From NCBI RefSeq assembly GCF_022865105.1, contig NZ_JAKNYM010000001.1:248001-312000 (forward strand): DNA of 64,000 nt, written 5' to 3'. A program made the translations under genes and the position numbers. Shown here one piece after another: positions 25,594 to 34,297 of this stretch. Position 1 is the stretch's first letter, and each line of letters begins with the position of its first letter. Source of the DNA: Sphingomicrobium astaxanthinifaciens (GTDB taxonomy: Bacteria; Pseudomonadota; Alphaproteobacteria; Sphingomonadales; Sphingomonadaceae). The notes beneath the pieces were generated by a model, which worked only from the letters and a program-made list of their open reading frames with translations, did not search any database and had not been told where the DNA came from.

Positions 25594-26193
25594 TCAGAGG
25601 CGCAGTCCCCGCCCCTTGCCGAAGCCGACGGTGCGCCGCCGGCCTTCTGCATCGCGGCGGACCTCGCGCGGCTTGAAGCGCCCGGTGCGCTGGGCGAGGC
25701 GGAAATTGCGCTGCGCGGCGGTCGCCACCTCGTCTAGCGTGCAGTCGAGGTCGTCGGTGCGGACCCCGAAATTGCCGAAGCCGAAGACGCGGCTGATGCC
25801 GACCGGGCGGCTGCCCCCGCCGGCCGGCGCGTCACGGAGGTCGAACAGCACCGCCTCGCCCTCGCCCGCGCCCAGCGTGCGGATTTCCTCGACCGCCTGC
25901 CAGTCGATGCGATCGGGGTGGTAGGCGGGATAGACGATCCCCTCGCCGTCGATCCGCAGCCCGAGCGTGCGCCCGCTCGGGCGCAGCAGTAGCGCGAGGC
26001 TGGCCATGACGACCACCGGCAGGGCGAGCCAGCCCCACAGGATCAGCCCGCTGACCGGCGGGCGCCCGAGCAGCCCCGCGAGCCAGGCGGCGAGCACCAC
26101 CTGCGCGAGCATCGCGGGCAAATGCCAGCGCGGATGGCGGCGCCGCGTCCGGGCTTGGAGGACGATCGGTTCGCTCGGCTCGCGCTCGCTCAT
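25594..26193 (-). CDS. Hypothetical membrane protein with two helices
   Basis: 199 residues from the ATG at 26193. Two adjacent hydrophobic helices (MLAQVVLAAWLAGLLG; LILWGWLALPVVVMASLALL) are followed by a soluble PH-like part (LGLRIDGEGIVYPAYHPDRI, DWQAVEEIRTLG) and a basic C-terminus. The layout, a membrane hairpin plus PH-like domain, is reminiscent of small bPH-type membrane proteins, but I do not recognise a named family. Lies between dgkA and tlyA on the same strand, 13 bases from dgkA. Confidence 0.72.
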   Translation of the reverse strand: MSEREPSEPIVLQARTRRRHPRWHLPAMLAQVVLAAWLAGLLGRPPVSGLILWGWLALPVVVMASLALLLRPSGRTLGLRIDGEGIVYPAYHPDRIDWQAVEEIRTLGAGEGEAVLFDLRDAPAGGGSRPVGISRVFGFGNFGVRTDDLDCTLDEVATAAQRNFRLAQRTGRFKPREVRRDAEGRRRTVGFGKGRGLRL

Positions 26194-26206
26194 CGTGCGC
26201 GGTCGG

Positions 26207-26590
26207 TCAGGCGCCGAGGAACGCCGCGACGTGGGGCCCGAAGACGATGACCACGCCCGCCAGTGCGGCAAGGCTGGCGATCACCACCGCGGCGCTGGCC
26301 ACGTCCTTGGCCTTGCCGATCAGCGGGTGATGCTCGAGCGTAACCGCGTCGGCGAGCCGCTCGACCGCGGTGTTCACCGCCTCGGCGAACCAGATGAAGG
26401 CAATCAGCGTGAGGGTCGCGAACCACTCCCACCGCTCGAGCCCGACGGCGAGCGCCGCGACCAGCGCGGCCACGCTGCCGACGGCGTGGAACCGCGTGGT
26501 CGGTTCCTCGCGCCAGAGCGTCCTGAGCCCCGCGAGCGCGAAGGTGAAGGCCTTGAGCCGCCCGCGCAGGCTGAACCGCAGGTCGTTCAG
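26207..26590 (-). CDS. dgkA: Diacylglycerol kinase, apparently with a CTG start
   Basis: Small membrane lipid kinase (127 residues). [20 protein letters not shown] and [10 protein letters not shown] match the ENxAIE...AKD signature, with three hydrophobic helices. Family-like sequence ([20 protein letters not shown], then [16 protein letters not shown]) extends well upstream of the first conventional start (GTG at 26473), and no ATG, GTG or TTG exists in that frame. A CTG at 26590 overlaps the dxs stop as CTGA, mirroring the ATGA couplings elsewhere here. Starting at 26473 would lose the conserved Arg/Glu region. Confidence 0.85.
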   Translation of the reverse strand: MNDLRFSLRGRLKAFTFALAGLRTLWREEPTTRFHAVGSVAALVAALAVGLERWEWFATLTLIAFIWFAEAVNTAVERLADAVTLEHHPLIGKAKDVASAAVVIASLAALAGVVIVFGPHVAAFLGA

Positions 26591-28509
26591 GCGACCACGC
26601 CTTCGTCGCGCACGTCGTTGCGCTTGAGCGCCTTGAGCACCGTCTCGACGATGTCGGGGGCGGTGAGCCCGGCTTCCTCATACTGCTTGTCGGGGGCGTC
26701 CTGGTCCTGGAACGTGTCGGGCAGCCGCATGGTGCGGATCTTGAGGCCCGCGTCGGTCAGCCCCTCATCGGAGGCCATCGTCAGCACGTGCGCGCCGAAC
26801 CCGCCGACCGCGGCTTCTTCGATCGTCACCGCGACCTCGTGGCGCGAGAGCAGGTCGCGGATCAGCGCTTCGTCGAGCGGCTTGGCGAAGCGCAGGTCGG
26901 CGATGGTGACGCTCAGCCCCCTCGCCTCGAGCTGGTCGGCGGCCTTGCGGCATTCCTCGAGCCGGGTGCCGAGGTTGAGGATGGCGACGGTCTTGCCCTC
27001 CTTGACGATCCGTCCCTTGCCGATCTCGAGCAATTGCGGTGTCTCGGGGATCGCCACCCCGGTGCCCGCGCCGCGCGGATAGCGCACCGCGATAGGCCCC
27101 TCATCATAATGCGCCATGGTGTGGACCATGTGCGTCAGCTCGGCCTCGTCGGAGGCGGCCATGACGACAAAATTGGGCAGCGTGCAAAGATAGGCGAGAT
27201 CGAAGCTACCCGCATGGGTGCAGCCGTCGGCCCCGACCAGCCCGGCGCGGTCCATCGCGAAGCGCACCGGGAGGTTCTGGATCGCTACGTCGTGGACGAC
27301 CTGGTCGTAGGCGCGCTGGAGGAAGGTCGAATAGATGGCGCAGAAGGGCTTGTGCCCCTGCGCGGCGAGCCCGGCGGCGAAGCAGACCGCGTGCTGCTCG
27401 GCGATGCCGACGTCGAACATCCGCTCGGGGAAAGCCTTCTCGAAGGCATCCATCCCGGTGCCCGAGGGCATCGCCGCAGTGATGCCGACGATCTTGTCGT
27501 CGCGCTCGGCCTCGGCGATCAGCGCGTTGGCGAACACCTTGGTGTAGCTCGGCGGCCCGCCCGAGCTCTTCTTCTGCTCGCCCGAGACGACGTCGAACTT
27601 GGCGACCCCGTGATACTTGTCGGCGGCGGCCTCGGCGGGTTCGTAGCCCTTGCCCTTGACCGTGCGCGCATGGACGAGGATCGGCCCTTCCTCGGCGTCG
27701 CGGACATTCTCGAGGATGTCGACCAGCGTCTCGATGTCATGCCCGTCGACCGGGCCGACGTAATAGAAGCCCAGTTCCTCGAACAGCGTGCCCCCGGTCA
27801 CCATCCCGCGCGCATATTCCTCCGCCTTGGAGGCGGTCTTGTGGACCCGCTTGGAGACGCGGCGGATGAGCTTGGAGGAGAAGTCGCGCACCTTGAGATA
27901 GGCATCGCTCGACACCAGCCGCGCGAGGTAATGCGACAATCCGCCCACGGGCGGGGCGATCGACATGTCGTTGTCGTTGAGGATGACGACGAGGCGGTTG
28001 CCCGCACCCTCGGCATTGTTCATCGCCTCATAGGCCAGCCCCGCGCTCATCGCGCCGTCGCCGATCACCGCGATCGCGCGCCCCGGCCGCCCCGCCAGCT
28101 TGTTGGCGGTGGCGAACCCGACCCCCGCCGAGATCGAGGTCGAGCTGTGCGCCGCGCCGAACGGGTCATATTCGCTCTCGGCGCGCTTGGTGAAGCCCGA
28201 GAGCCCCCCGCCCTGCCGGATGGTGCGGATGCGATCGCGCCGCCCGGTGATGATCTTGTGCGGATAGCATTGGTGGCCGACGTCCCAGATCAGCCGGTCC
28301 TCGGGCGTGTCGAAGACATAATGGATCGCGACCGTCAGTTCGACGACGCCGAGCCCCGCGCCGAGGTGCCCGCCGGTGGTCGAGACCGCATCGATCATCT
28401 CGGCGCGCAATTCGTCGCACAACTGGCGCAACTGGCTCTTGTCGAGCTGGCGGATATCGGAGGGGAACTGGACCTGGTCCAGCAGCGGCGTCTCGGGGCG
28501 TGTCGTCAT
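26587..28509 (-). CDS. dxs: 1-deoxy-D-xylulose-5-phosphate synthase
   Basis: Thiamine-diphosphate enzyme that joins pyruvate and glyceraldehyde-3-phosphate, the first step of the MEP isoprenoid pathway. 640 residues. Landmarks: [55 protein letters not shown] (ThDP motif ending with LNDND), VGPVDGHD, the transketolase central part [15 protein letters not shown] and [10 protein letters not shown]. Start: ATG at 28509 ([10 protein letters not shown]); the upstream open codons lack family similarity. Confidence 0.96.
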   Translation of the reverse strand: MTTRPETPLLDQVQFPSDIRQLDKSQLRQLCDELRAEMIDAVSTTGGHLGAGLGVVELTVAIHYVFDTPEDRLIWDVGHQCYPHKIITGRRDRIRTIRQGGGLSGFTKRAESEYDPFGAAHSSTSISAGVGFATANKLAGRPGRAIAVIGDGAMSAGLAYEAMNNAEGAGNRLVVILNDNDMSIAPPVGGLSHYLARLVSSDAYLKVRDFSSKLIRRVSKRVHKTASKAEEYARGMVTGGTLFEELGFYYVGPVDGHDIETLVDILENVRDAEEGPILVHARTVKGKGYEPAEAAADKYHGVAKFDVVSGEQKKSSGGPPSYTKVFANALIAEAERDDKIVGITAAMPSGTGMDAFEKAFPERMFDVGIAEQHAVCFAAGLAAQGHKPFCAIYSTFLQRAYDQVVHDVAIQNLPVRFAMDRAGLVGADGCTHAGSFDLAYLCTLPNFVVMAASDEAELTHMVHTMAHYDEGPIAVRYPRGAGTGVAIPETPQLLEIGKGRIVKEGKTVAILNLGTRLEECRKAADQLEARGLSVTIADLRFAKPLDEALIRDLLSRHEVAVTIEEAAVGGFGAHVLTMASDEGLTDAGLKIRTMRLPDTFQDQDAPDKQYEEAGLTAPDIVETVLKALKRNDVRDEGVVA

Positions 28510-28591
28510 GGCGCCGACCCTAACGCCCCCGGTGCCCGGTGTCATCACACTTCGGTTGCAATGGCGCGACCGATCGGCGCGCGCGGCGCGC

Positions 28592-29059
28592 TCAGTCGTT
28601 GCAGTCGCCGCAGGTGCCGCGCACCTCGATCACCGGGCGCTTGGGCGAGAAGCCCGCGTCGCGCGCCACGCTGCGCACCCCGCCCGCGATCGAATCGTCG
28701 TCGAGGTGGGTCGCCTTCCCGCAGGCATCGCAGATCAGGAAGATGCAGTCGTGCAGGCAGCCCGGATGCTCGTTGGCGACATAGGCGTTGGCGCTCTCGA
28801 CCCGGGCCGCGAGGTTGGCATTCACGAACAGGTCGAGGATGCGATAGACGCTGTTGGCCGCCACCCGCTTGCCCCGCGCGGCCCCGACCTTCTCGGCGAT
28901 GTCATAGGCCGAGGCGGGCTGGTCGAAGGTGGCGAGCGCGTCGAACACCGCGGCGCGCATGTCGGTCCACTGCTCGCCGCGCTCGAGCATCTGGGCGCGC
29001 GCGGCATCGCGCAGCGCCTCGCCCTGGTGGGCGTGATGGTGGTGGTTGGGCTCGGCCAT
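28592..29059 (-). CDS. zur: Fur-family regulator, Zur-like
   Basis: 155 residues. Winged-helix DNA-binding part ([31 protein letters not shown]) and metal-binding C-half with [10 protein letters not shown] and a terminal CGDCND, which form the structural zinc site of Zur/Fur proteins. A His-rich N-terminus ([11 protein letters not shown]) also favours zinc. Adjacent to a MerC-domain gene on the same strand. ATG at 29059 preferred to an open upstream start. Confidence 0.85.
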   Translation of the reverse strand: MAEPNHHHHAHQGEALRDAARAQMLERGEQWTDMRAAVFDALATFDQPASAYDIAEKVGAARGKRVAANSVYRILDLFVNANLAARVESANAYVANEHPGCLHDCIFLICDACGKATHLDDDSIAGGVRSVARDAGFSPKRPVIEVRGTCGDCND

Positions 29060-29131
29060 AGCGTCTTTATAGGCGCCGCGCCGGGGCCAGACAAGCAATC
29101 CGGCGGTGCGCTCGGCGTGCCGATGCGCCAG

Positions 29132-29500
29132 CTAGTCGTTCGCCATCGCGTTGAGCCGGTGCCCCAGCGCGAGCAGCCCGACCCCGACCATCGTGGCGAC
29201 CAGTTCGCTGCCGTCGTGGGGCAGCGTCAGCGCGCCCCCCATGACCCCGAGCCCGAGCCCGCCGACCGCGCTCGGCATCATGTAGCCATGCGCGCGCACC
29301 CCGCGGCCGAGCGACAGCGCGCCGAGCAGCATCGCGATTCCCAGCCCCGCCTCGTGCACCACCTCGGCGCCGAGCAACCCGCCCGCGCTCGCCAGCGTCG
29401 CCACCAGCACGGCGGTCGCCATGCAGTGGACGAGGCACAGCCCCGACAGGCCGATGGCCAGCCGGTCGAGGGCAGCGGATTGGCGCAGGATCGCGTTCAT
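29132..29500 (-). CDS. MerC-domain membrane protein
   Basis: 122 residues with about four hydrophobic helices. The MerC hallmark is GLSGLCLVHCMATAVLVATL, with a Cys and a His-Cys pair at the membrane face. MerC was named for mercury transport, but stand-alone MerC-domain proteins next to zur suggest zinc or another soft metal. Upstream of zur on the same strand, 72 bases apart, so the two may be co-expressed; divergent from ctaA. Confidence 0.8.
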   Translation of the reverse strand: MNAILRQSAALDRLAIGLSGLCLVHCMATAVLVATLASAGGLLGAEVVHEAGLGIAMLLGALSLGRGVRAHGYMMPSAVGGLGLGVMGGALTLPHDGSELVATMVGVGLLALGHRLNAMAND

Positions 29501-29631
29501 GCGGCGGCATATAGGGGCATCGCGCCCACGTGACAATATCACATCGCATCCACGGTGATTTTTCCGCGGCGGGCCCCTAAGCCCTTGGTGCCCCTTCCCA
29601 AAGCACGCCGATCGCGGCATAGCCCCGCGCC

Positions 29632-30678
29632 ATGAACATGGATCGCCCCGTCGCCGCGTCCCCGGTTACCGCGCGGCCGCTCGCGCTCGCCAACTGGCTC
29701 TTCGCCGTGGCCGGGTTCGTCTTCGTCATGGTCGTCGTCGGCGGCATCACCCGGCTGACCGAAAGCGGGCTGTCGATCACGCGCTGGGATCTCGTCACCG
29801 GCACTCTGCCCCCGCTCTCGACGGCACAATGGGAGAGCGAGTTCGCGCTCTATCGCCAGACGACCGAATATATCGAGGTCAACGGCCCCGCCGGGATGGA
29901 CCTCGCGCAGTTCAAGCTGATCTATTTCTGGGAGTGGTTCCACCGCTTCCTCGCGCGCATGGTCGGGCTCGCCTTTTTCCTCCCGCTCGCCTGGTTCTGG
30001 GTGAAGAAGGCGATCCCCGAGGGCTACAAGCCGCGCCTCGTCGCGCTCTTCCTGCTGGGCGCCAGCCAGGGCGCGCTCGGCTGGTACATGGTGCAGTCGG
30101 GGCTGGTCGGGCGGACCGACGTGTCGCACTTCCGCCTCGCCGCGCACCTCCTCACCGCGCTGTTCATCCTCGCCGGGCTGATCTGGACCGCGCTCGACCT
30201 GCGCCAGCATGCGCGCGGCAACCTGACGCCCGCGACGATGCGCAGCTTCGCGCTCCCGGTGTCGCTGATCCTCTTCGTGCAGCTGCTGCTCGGCGCCTGG
30301 GTCGCGGGGTTGAACGCGGGCTACATCACCACCGAATGGCCGCTGATGGCCGACAAGGCCTATCCCGCGGGCGCGGTCGACTGGTCGGGGGGCGCGTGGT
30401 CGACGCTCACCAACGACCCCTTCCTCATCCACTGGATGCACCGCTGGTTCGCCTTTATTGCCGCCGCCGCGATCATCATGCTCGCGATCCGCGTCAAACC
30501 GCTCGACCGCCGCGCCGGAATCGCGCTCCACGCCACCATCGGCACGCAGATCCTGCTCGGCATCGCCACCGTGATGAGCGGCATGAACATCACGCTCGCC
30601 GTCCTCCACCAGGCGGTCGGCGCGCTGGTCGTCGCCAGCCTCGCCTGGGGCGCGCATGTGCTCGGGAGGGCCCGATGA
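29632..30678 (+). CDS. ctaA: Heme A synthase (COX15/CtaA)
   Basis: 348 residues with eight predicted membrane helices. Converts heme O to heme A for aa3-type cytochrome oxidase. Diagnostic segments: VVVGGITRLTESGLSITRWD, WEWFHRFLARMVG (heme-ligand His), DVSHFRLAAHLLTALF, IHWMHRWFAFI and VLHQAVGALVVASL. This is the alphaproteobacterial long form. Start ATG 29632; ATG 29638 is also possible. ATGA overlap with cutA. Confidence 0.95.
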   Translation: MNMDRPVAASPVTARPLALANWLFAVAGFVFVMVVVGGITRLTESGLSITRWDLVTGTLPPLSTAQWESEFALYRQTTEYIEVNGPAGMDLAQFKLIYFWEWFHRFLARMVGLAFFLPLAWFWVKKAIPEGYKPRLVALFLLGASQGALGWYMVQSGLVGRTDVSHFRLAAHLLTALFILAGLIWTALDLRQHARGNLTPATMRSFALPVSLILFVQLLLGAWVAGLNAGYITTEWPLMADKAYPAGAVDWSGGAWSTLTNDPFLIHWMHRWFAFIAAAAIIMLAIRVKPLDRRAGIALHATIGTQILLGIATVMSGMNITLAVLHQAVGALVVASLAWGAHVLGRAR

Positions 30679-31022
30679 GCGACAAGCAGGCGGTCAGCGT
30701 CTTCATCATGTGCTCCTCGCTCGGCGAAGCGCAGGAAATCGCCCGCACCCTCGTCGAGGAACGCCACGCCGCCTGCTGCAACATCCTCGGCCAGGCCAAG
30801 TCGATCTATCGCTGGGAAGGCCAGATCGAGACCGGCGCCGAATTCCCGGTGATCGCCAAGACCACCATGGACTGCACCGACGCGCTCATCGCCCGGGTGA
30901 AGGACCTGCACGGCTTCTCTGTGCCCGCGATCACCGTCTGGCCGATCGCCAAGCTTCCGGGCGACTATCACGACTGGCTTGTCGAGAATTCGGGGCCGCG
31001 CGGCGACGTTTCGATCGCCTGA
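30675..31022 (+). CDS. cutA: Divalent cation tolerance protein CutA
   Basis: 115 residues, a normal CutA length. AQEIARTLVEERHAACCNIL, SIYRWEGQIETGAEFPVIAK and the conserved LHGFSVPAITVWPI are family signatures. CutA forms a trimer; its exact role in metal tolerance is unsettled. Starts inside the ctaA stop (ATGA), so translation is coupled to heme A synthase. Confidence 0.95.
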   Translation: MSDKQAVSVFIMCSSLGEAQEIARTLVEERHAACCNILGQAKSIYRWEGQIETGAEFPVIAKTTMDCTDALIARVKDLHGFSVPAITVWPIAKLPGDYHDWLVENSGPRGDVSIA

Positions 31023-31080
31023 GTGGTCGCCCGCAACGCGGGGCGGTATCATAATACCCGCCAGCAACCGCCCGGATTGC

Positions 31081-31140
31081 TTGACTTTCCCGCCGCCTGT
31101 CGCCAATAGCGCGCCCAACGGCATGGGTTCGTCCCGTGCC
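31081..31140 (+). promoter_or_regulatory. rplM-rpsI promoter and leader hairpin
   Basis: TTGACT at 31081-31086, a 17-base spacer, then CAATAG at 31104-31109 make a plausible housekeeping promoter. Downstream, GGCATGGG and CCCGTGCC pair (one T-G wobble) around a TTCGT loop at about 31120-31140, followed by a T-rich tract. The hairpin lies in the predicted 5' leader and could attenuate or autoregulate the ribosomal operon, or end readthrough from cutA. Confidence 0.55.
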
Positions 31141-31169
31141 TTTCGTCTTTTTCAACGGGAGATCAGGCC

Positions 31170-31649
31170 ATGAAGGCGCTGATGAAGACCACCAAGCCGG
31201 CCAAGCCGGCCGAGGTCGAAAAGAAATGGCATCTGATCGATGCCGAAGGGCTGGTCGTCGGGCGTCTCGCCGCGATCATCGCCAACCATATCCGCGGCAA
31301 GCACAAGCCGAGCTTCACGCCGCACGTCGATTGCGGCGACCATGTCGTCGTGATCAACGCCGACAAGGTCCGCTTCACCTCGGACAAGGCCAATACCAAG
31401 ACCTATTACAAGCACACCGGCTATGCCGGCGGCATCAAGGAAACCACGCCGGCGAAGATCCTCGAAGGCAAGTTCCCCGAGCGCGTGCTTGAGAAGGCCG
31501 TCAAGAACATGGTTCCGCGCGGGCCGCTCGGCCGTGCGGTCATGAAGAACCTTCATCTCTACAACGGCACCGAGCATCCGCACGGTGGCCAGAACCCCGA
31601 AACGCTCGACGTCGCGTCGATGAGCCGCAAGAACAAGGTGGGTGCGTAA
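31170..31649 (+). CDS. rplM: 50S ribosomal protein L13 (uL13)
   Basis: 159 residues. [35 protein letters not shown] and [20 protein letters not shown] are unmistakable L13 signatures. A GGGAGATCAGG site precedes the ATG. The stop overlaps the start of rpsI by one base, the usual L13-S9 pair. Confidence 0.98.
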   Translation: MKALMKTTKPAKPAEVEKKWHLIDAEGLVVGRLAAIIANHIRGKHKPSFTPHVDCGDHVVVINADKVRFTSDKANTKTYYKHTGYAGGIKETTPAKILEGKFPERVLEKAVKNMVPRGPLGRAVMKNLHLYNGTEHPHGGQNPETLDVASMSRKNKVGA

Positions 31650-32206
31650 TGGCTGACGAAAAGAAGGGTCTCGAAGACCTCAAGGACCTGACCAAGGGCC
31701 AGCAGGGCACGACCAAGGAAGAAACCGTCACCGCCCCCGACGCCGAGCAGAATGCCGACGTCGAGACGCAGGCGCCGGTCGAGGAAGAAGCCCCGCTGCG
31801 CGAGCAGGAGCTCGACCAGTATGGCCGCGCCTACGCCACCGGTCGCCGCAAGGACGCGGTCGCCCGCGTGTGGATCAAGCCGGGTTCGGGCAAGATCACC
31901 GTCAACGGTCGCGACCAGGCGGTCTATTTCGCGCGTCCCACCCAGCGCCTCGTCATCAACCAGCCGTTCGGCATCACCGATCGCGCCGGCCAGTATGACG
32001 TGATCGCCACCGTCAAGGGCGGCGGTTTGTCGGGGCAGGCGGGCGCGGTGCTGCACGGCATCGCCCAGGCGCTGACCCGCTACGAGCCGGCGCTGCGCAC
32101 CACCATCAAGCGCGCGGGCTTCCTGACCCGCGACAGCCGCGTGGTCGAGCGCAAGAAGTACGGCCGGGCCAAGGCACGTCGTTCGTTCCAGTTCTCGAAG
32201 CGCTAG
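31649..32206 (+). CDS. rpsI: 30S ribosomal protein S9 (uS9)
   Basis: 185 residues. The S9 core starts at about 58: [20 protein letters not shown], then [19 protein letters not shown] and the basic C-terminal tail ending RRSFQFSKR that reaches into the P-site. The acidic N-terminal extension of about 55 residues (many Glu/Asp) is typical of alphaproteobacterial S9. Ends 25 bases before a strong terminator. Confidence 0.98.
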   Translation: MADEKKGLEDLKDLTKGQQGTTKEETVTAPDAEQNADVETQAPVEEEAPLREQELDQYGRAYATGRRKDAVARVWIKPGSGKITVNGRDQAVYFARPTQRLVINQPFGITDRAGQYDVIATVKGGGLSGQAGAVLHGIAQALTRYEPALRTTIKRAGFLTRDSRVVERKKYGRAKARRSFQFSKR

Positions 32207-32230
32207 GCTTCGCGAACCGCGACCAGGAGA

Positions 32231-32262
32231 AAGCCGTCCCGTCCGGGGCGGCTTTTTCTTTG
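32231..32262 (+). terminator. Rho-independent terminator of rplM-rpsI
   Basis: A 10-bp stem AAGCCGTCCC / GGGGCGGCTT (one T-G wobble), loop GTCC, followed by a T-rich run (TTTTTCTTT). Confidence 0.9.
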
Positions 32263-32332
32263 CGCGCTCCTTTCCTTCGCAGCCCGCGCGGCCTAGCCTT
32301 GCCCCCGAGCCGTCCAGGACCAGGAGATCGTC

Positions 32333-33727
32333 ATGCGCCTCGTCCTCGCCTTCACCGCCCTCCTCGCTGCCACCACGAGCCCGGCAGGCGCGCAGGAGAC
32401 GATCGACAGCGCCGGGCTGGCGGGCAAGTGGACGGGCACGCTGACCACGCCGGGCGGCGCGCTGCCGCTGATCTTCGCGCTCGGCGATGCCGACGGCGAC
32501 GGCAACCCCGATGGCAATGCCTACAGCCCGGCGCAGAGCGACCAGCCCCTGCCGCTCGGCGAGGTCGCGCTGGCCGACGGGATCCTCACGCTCACCATCC
32601 CGATGGTCGGCGCCTCTTACGAGGGGCGCTACGAGGAGGGCCGCTTCGTCGGCACCTTCCGGCAGGGCGGGGCGCAGCTGCCGCTCACGCTGACGCTCGA
32701 CCCCGAGGCGGAGCTGCCGGAAGAGGCGGCGCTGCCCGCCGACCATGTCCTGCCCGCGCCCGAGACGGTCGCGGCGCTGCTCGACCCGGTCGTCGCCGAG
32801 CATGACGGCATGGCGGTCGCGGTCGCGCTGATCGCCCTGGGCCGCGAGGATCTCATCGTGCGTGCCGATCCGGCGACCGGCTATGACGGCGACACGCGCT
32901 TCGAGATCGGTTCGATCACCAAGAGCATGACCGGCCTTCTCCTCGCCTCGCTGGCGGCCGACGGAACGGTGGCGCTCGACGACCCGGTCAATCGCTACCT
33001 GCCCGAGACCGCGCAATTGCCCGACGGCGCCGACGGGCGCGCGATCACGCTCGCGGACTTGGCCCGCCATCGCGCCGGCCTGCCCCGCCTCCCCGCCGAC
33101 TTCTCGCCCTCGCAGCCCTTCGATCCCTACGCGCATTACGACATCGACGCGCTCCACGCCTCGATCGCCGCGACCAGCACGCTCGAGAGCGAGCCGGGCG
33201 AGACCGTCGCCTACAGCAATTTCGGTGCCGCCATTCTCGGCGCGGCGCTCGCCCGGGCCGCCGGCACCTCCTATGCCGCGCTGCTCGAGGAGCGATTGTT
33301 CGTCCCGCTCGGGCTCGAGGCGGTGATCGGCAACAGCTCCGAGGGCACGCTCGCGCAGCCGCACGGCAGGCTCCACCAACCCCAGTCCGACTGGGATCTC
33401 GGCGCCTTCGCCCCCGCGGGCGGGGTGCGCGCCGACATCGCCGACATGGCCCGCTTCGCCCGCCTCTACCTCGAGCGCCCCGCGGCCTTCGCCGAGGCGA
33501 TCGCCCTCCTGTTCGAGGGCGGCGACGCCGACGGGCTCGGGCTGTTCCGCCGCCGCTTCGGCGACCGCGAGATCGTCTGGCACAATGGCGCCACCGGGGG
33601 CTCGCGCGCGATGATGGCGCTCGACCCAGACCGCGGCGAGGCGGTGGTGGTGATGGTCAACAGCCATGCCGGGATCAACCCCGACCATCTTGCCGTCCAT
33701 CTCCTCACCGGGCGCCCGCTTCCCTGA
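32333..33727 (+). CDS. Secreted serine hydrolase (beta-lactamase/AmpC class C fold) with N-terminal beta domain
   Basis: 464 residues. Signal peptide ending AGA-QET. Residues about 28-125 form a small beta domain homologous to the whole protein encoded at 33829. The hydrolase domain follows with the catalytic set Ser-x-x-Lys in GSITKSMTG, Tyr-Ser-Asn in VAYSNFGAAI and HNGATGGSRAMM in place of the KTG motif. Proteins of this kind include D-aminopeptidases, esterases and penicillin-binding-like enzymes; the substrate cannot be told from sequence. Confidence 0.88.
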   Translation: MRLVLAFTALLAATTSPAGAQETIDSAGLAGKWTGTLTTPGGALPLIFALGDADGDGNPDGNAYSPAQSDQPLPLGEVALADGILTLTIPMVGASYEGRYEEGRFVGTFRQGGAQLPLTLTLDPEAELPEEAALPADHVLPAPETVAALLDPVVAEHDGMAVAVALIALGREDLIVRADPATGYDGDTRFEIGSITKSMTGLLLASLAADGTVALDDPVNRYLPETAQLPDGADGRAITLADLARHRAGLPRLPADFSPSQPFDPYAHYDIDALHASIAATSTLESEPGETVAYSNFGAAILGAALARAAGTSYAALLEERLFVPLGLEAVIGNSSEGTLAQPHGRLHQPQSDWDLGAFAPAGGVRADIADMARFARLYLERPAAFAEAIALLFEGGDADGLGLFRRRFGDREIVWHNGATGGSRAMMALDPDRGEAVVVMVNSHAGINPDHLAVHLLTGRPLP

Positions 33728-33828
33728 TCGCCCCGCCCGCGCGTGGCAGGCCGTTCGTCGAAATCGACCGAGCACCCCTTGCGCCGCGCGCCGCGGCTCC
33801 CACATCGACCGGACACTTTGAGGAGACC

Positions 33829-34215
33829 ATGCCGATGACCCGTTTCGCCCCGCTCGCCGCTGCCGCCATGATGCTCGCCGCGCCCGCGCATGCCGACGAT
33901 CATGACGAGGCGATCGGCACCTGGGCGGGCACGCTCGAGGTCGGCGATACTTCGCTGCGCGTGATCTTCGTGTTCAGCGACGAGGATGAGGACGGCACGC
34001 TTGAGGGGATCGCCTACAGCCCCGACCAGACCGACATGCCGCTGCCCGTCGGCGGGGTCGCGCTGGCCGACGACGTGCTGACCGTGACGATCCCCACGGT
34101 GGGCGCGAGCTACGAGGGCACCTGGAACGGCGAGGCCTTCGTCGGCAGCTTCAGCCAGGGGGCGATGCGCCTGCCGCTCACGCTCGCCGGGTCGGACTGG
34201 CAACCCGCCGACTGA
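33829..34215 (+). CDS. Secreted stand-alone copy of the hydrolase N-terminal domain
   Basis: 128 residues. Signal peptide MPMTRFAPLAAAAMMLAAPA then HA-DD. The mature part aligns along its length with residues about 28-125 of the serine hydrolase just upstream: WAGTL, GIAYSPDQTDMPLPVGGVAL, TVTIPTVGASYEGTW, FVGSFSQGAMRLPLTL. No catalytic residues of its own are apparent. It may bind the same ligand or regulate the hydrolase. ATG 33829 with GGAGA upstream. Confidence 0.75.
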   Translation: MPMTRFAPLAAAAMMLAAPAHADDHDEAIGTWAGTLEVGDTSLRVIFVFSDEDEDGTLEGIAYSPDQTDMPLPVGGVALADDVLTVTIPTVGASYEGTWNGEAFVGSFSQGAMRLPLTLAGSDWQPAD

Positions 34216-34297
34216 GCGCGCGGCGCGCCGGGCCAAGGCGGGCGCGCGGCGTCTGCCCCCTTGCCAGCCGCGCCGCCTTGCGCCAAGCGCTTGGGCC

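Noticed and set aside
26207-26473. dgkA starting at GTG 26473
   Set aside because: It would drop the conserved N-terminal Arg/Glu region, which is encoded upstream in the same frame.
32333-33727. Antibiotic-resistance beta-lactamase
   Set aside because: The catalytic set fits the broad serine hydrolase family, and the HNGATGG motif with an extra N-terminal domain argues against a dedicated beta-lactamase.
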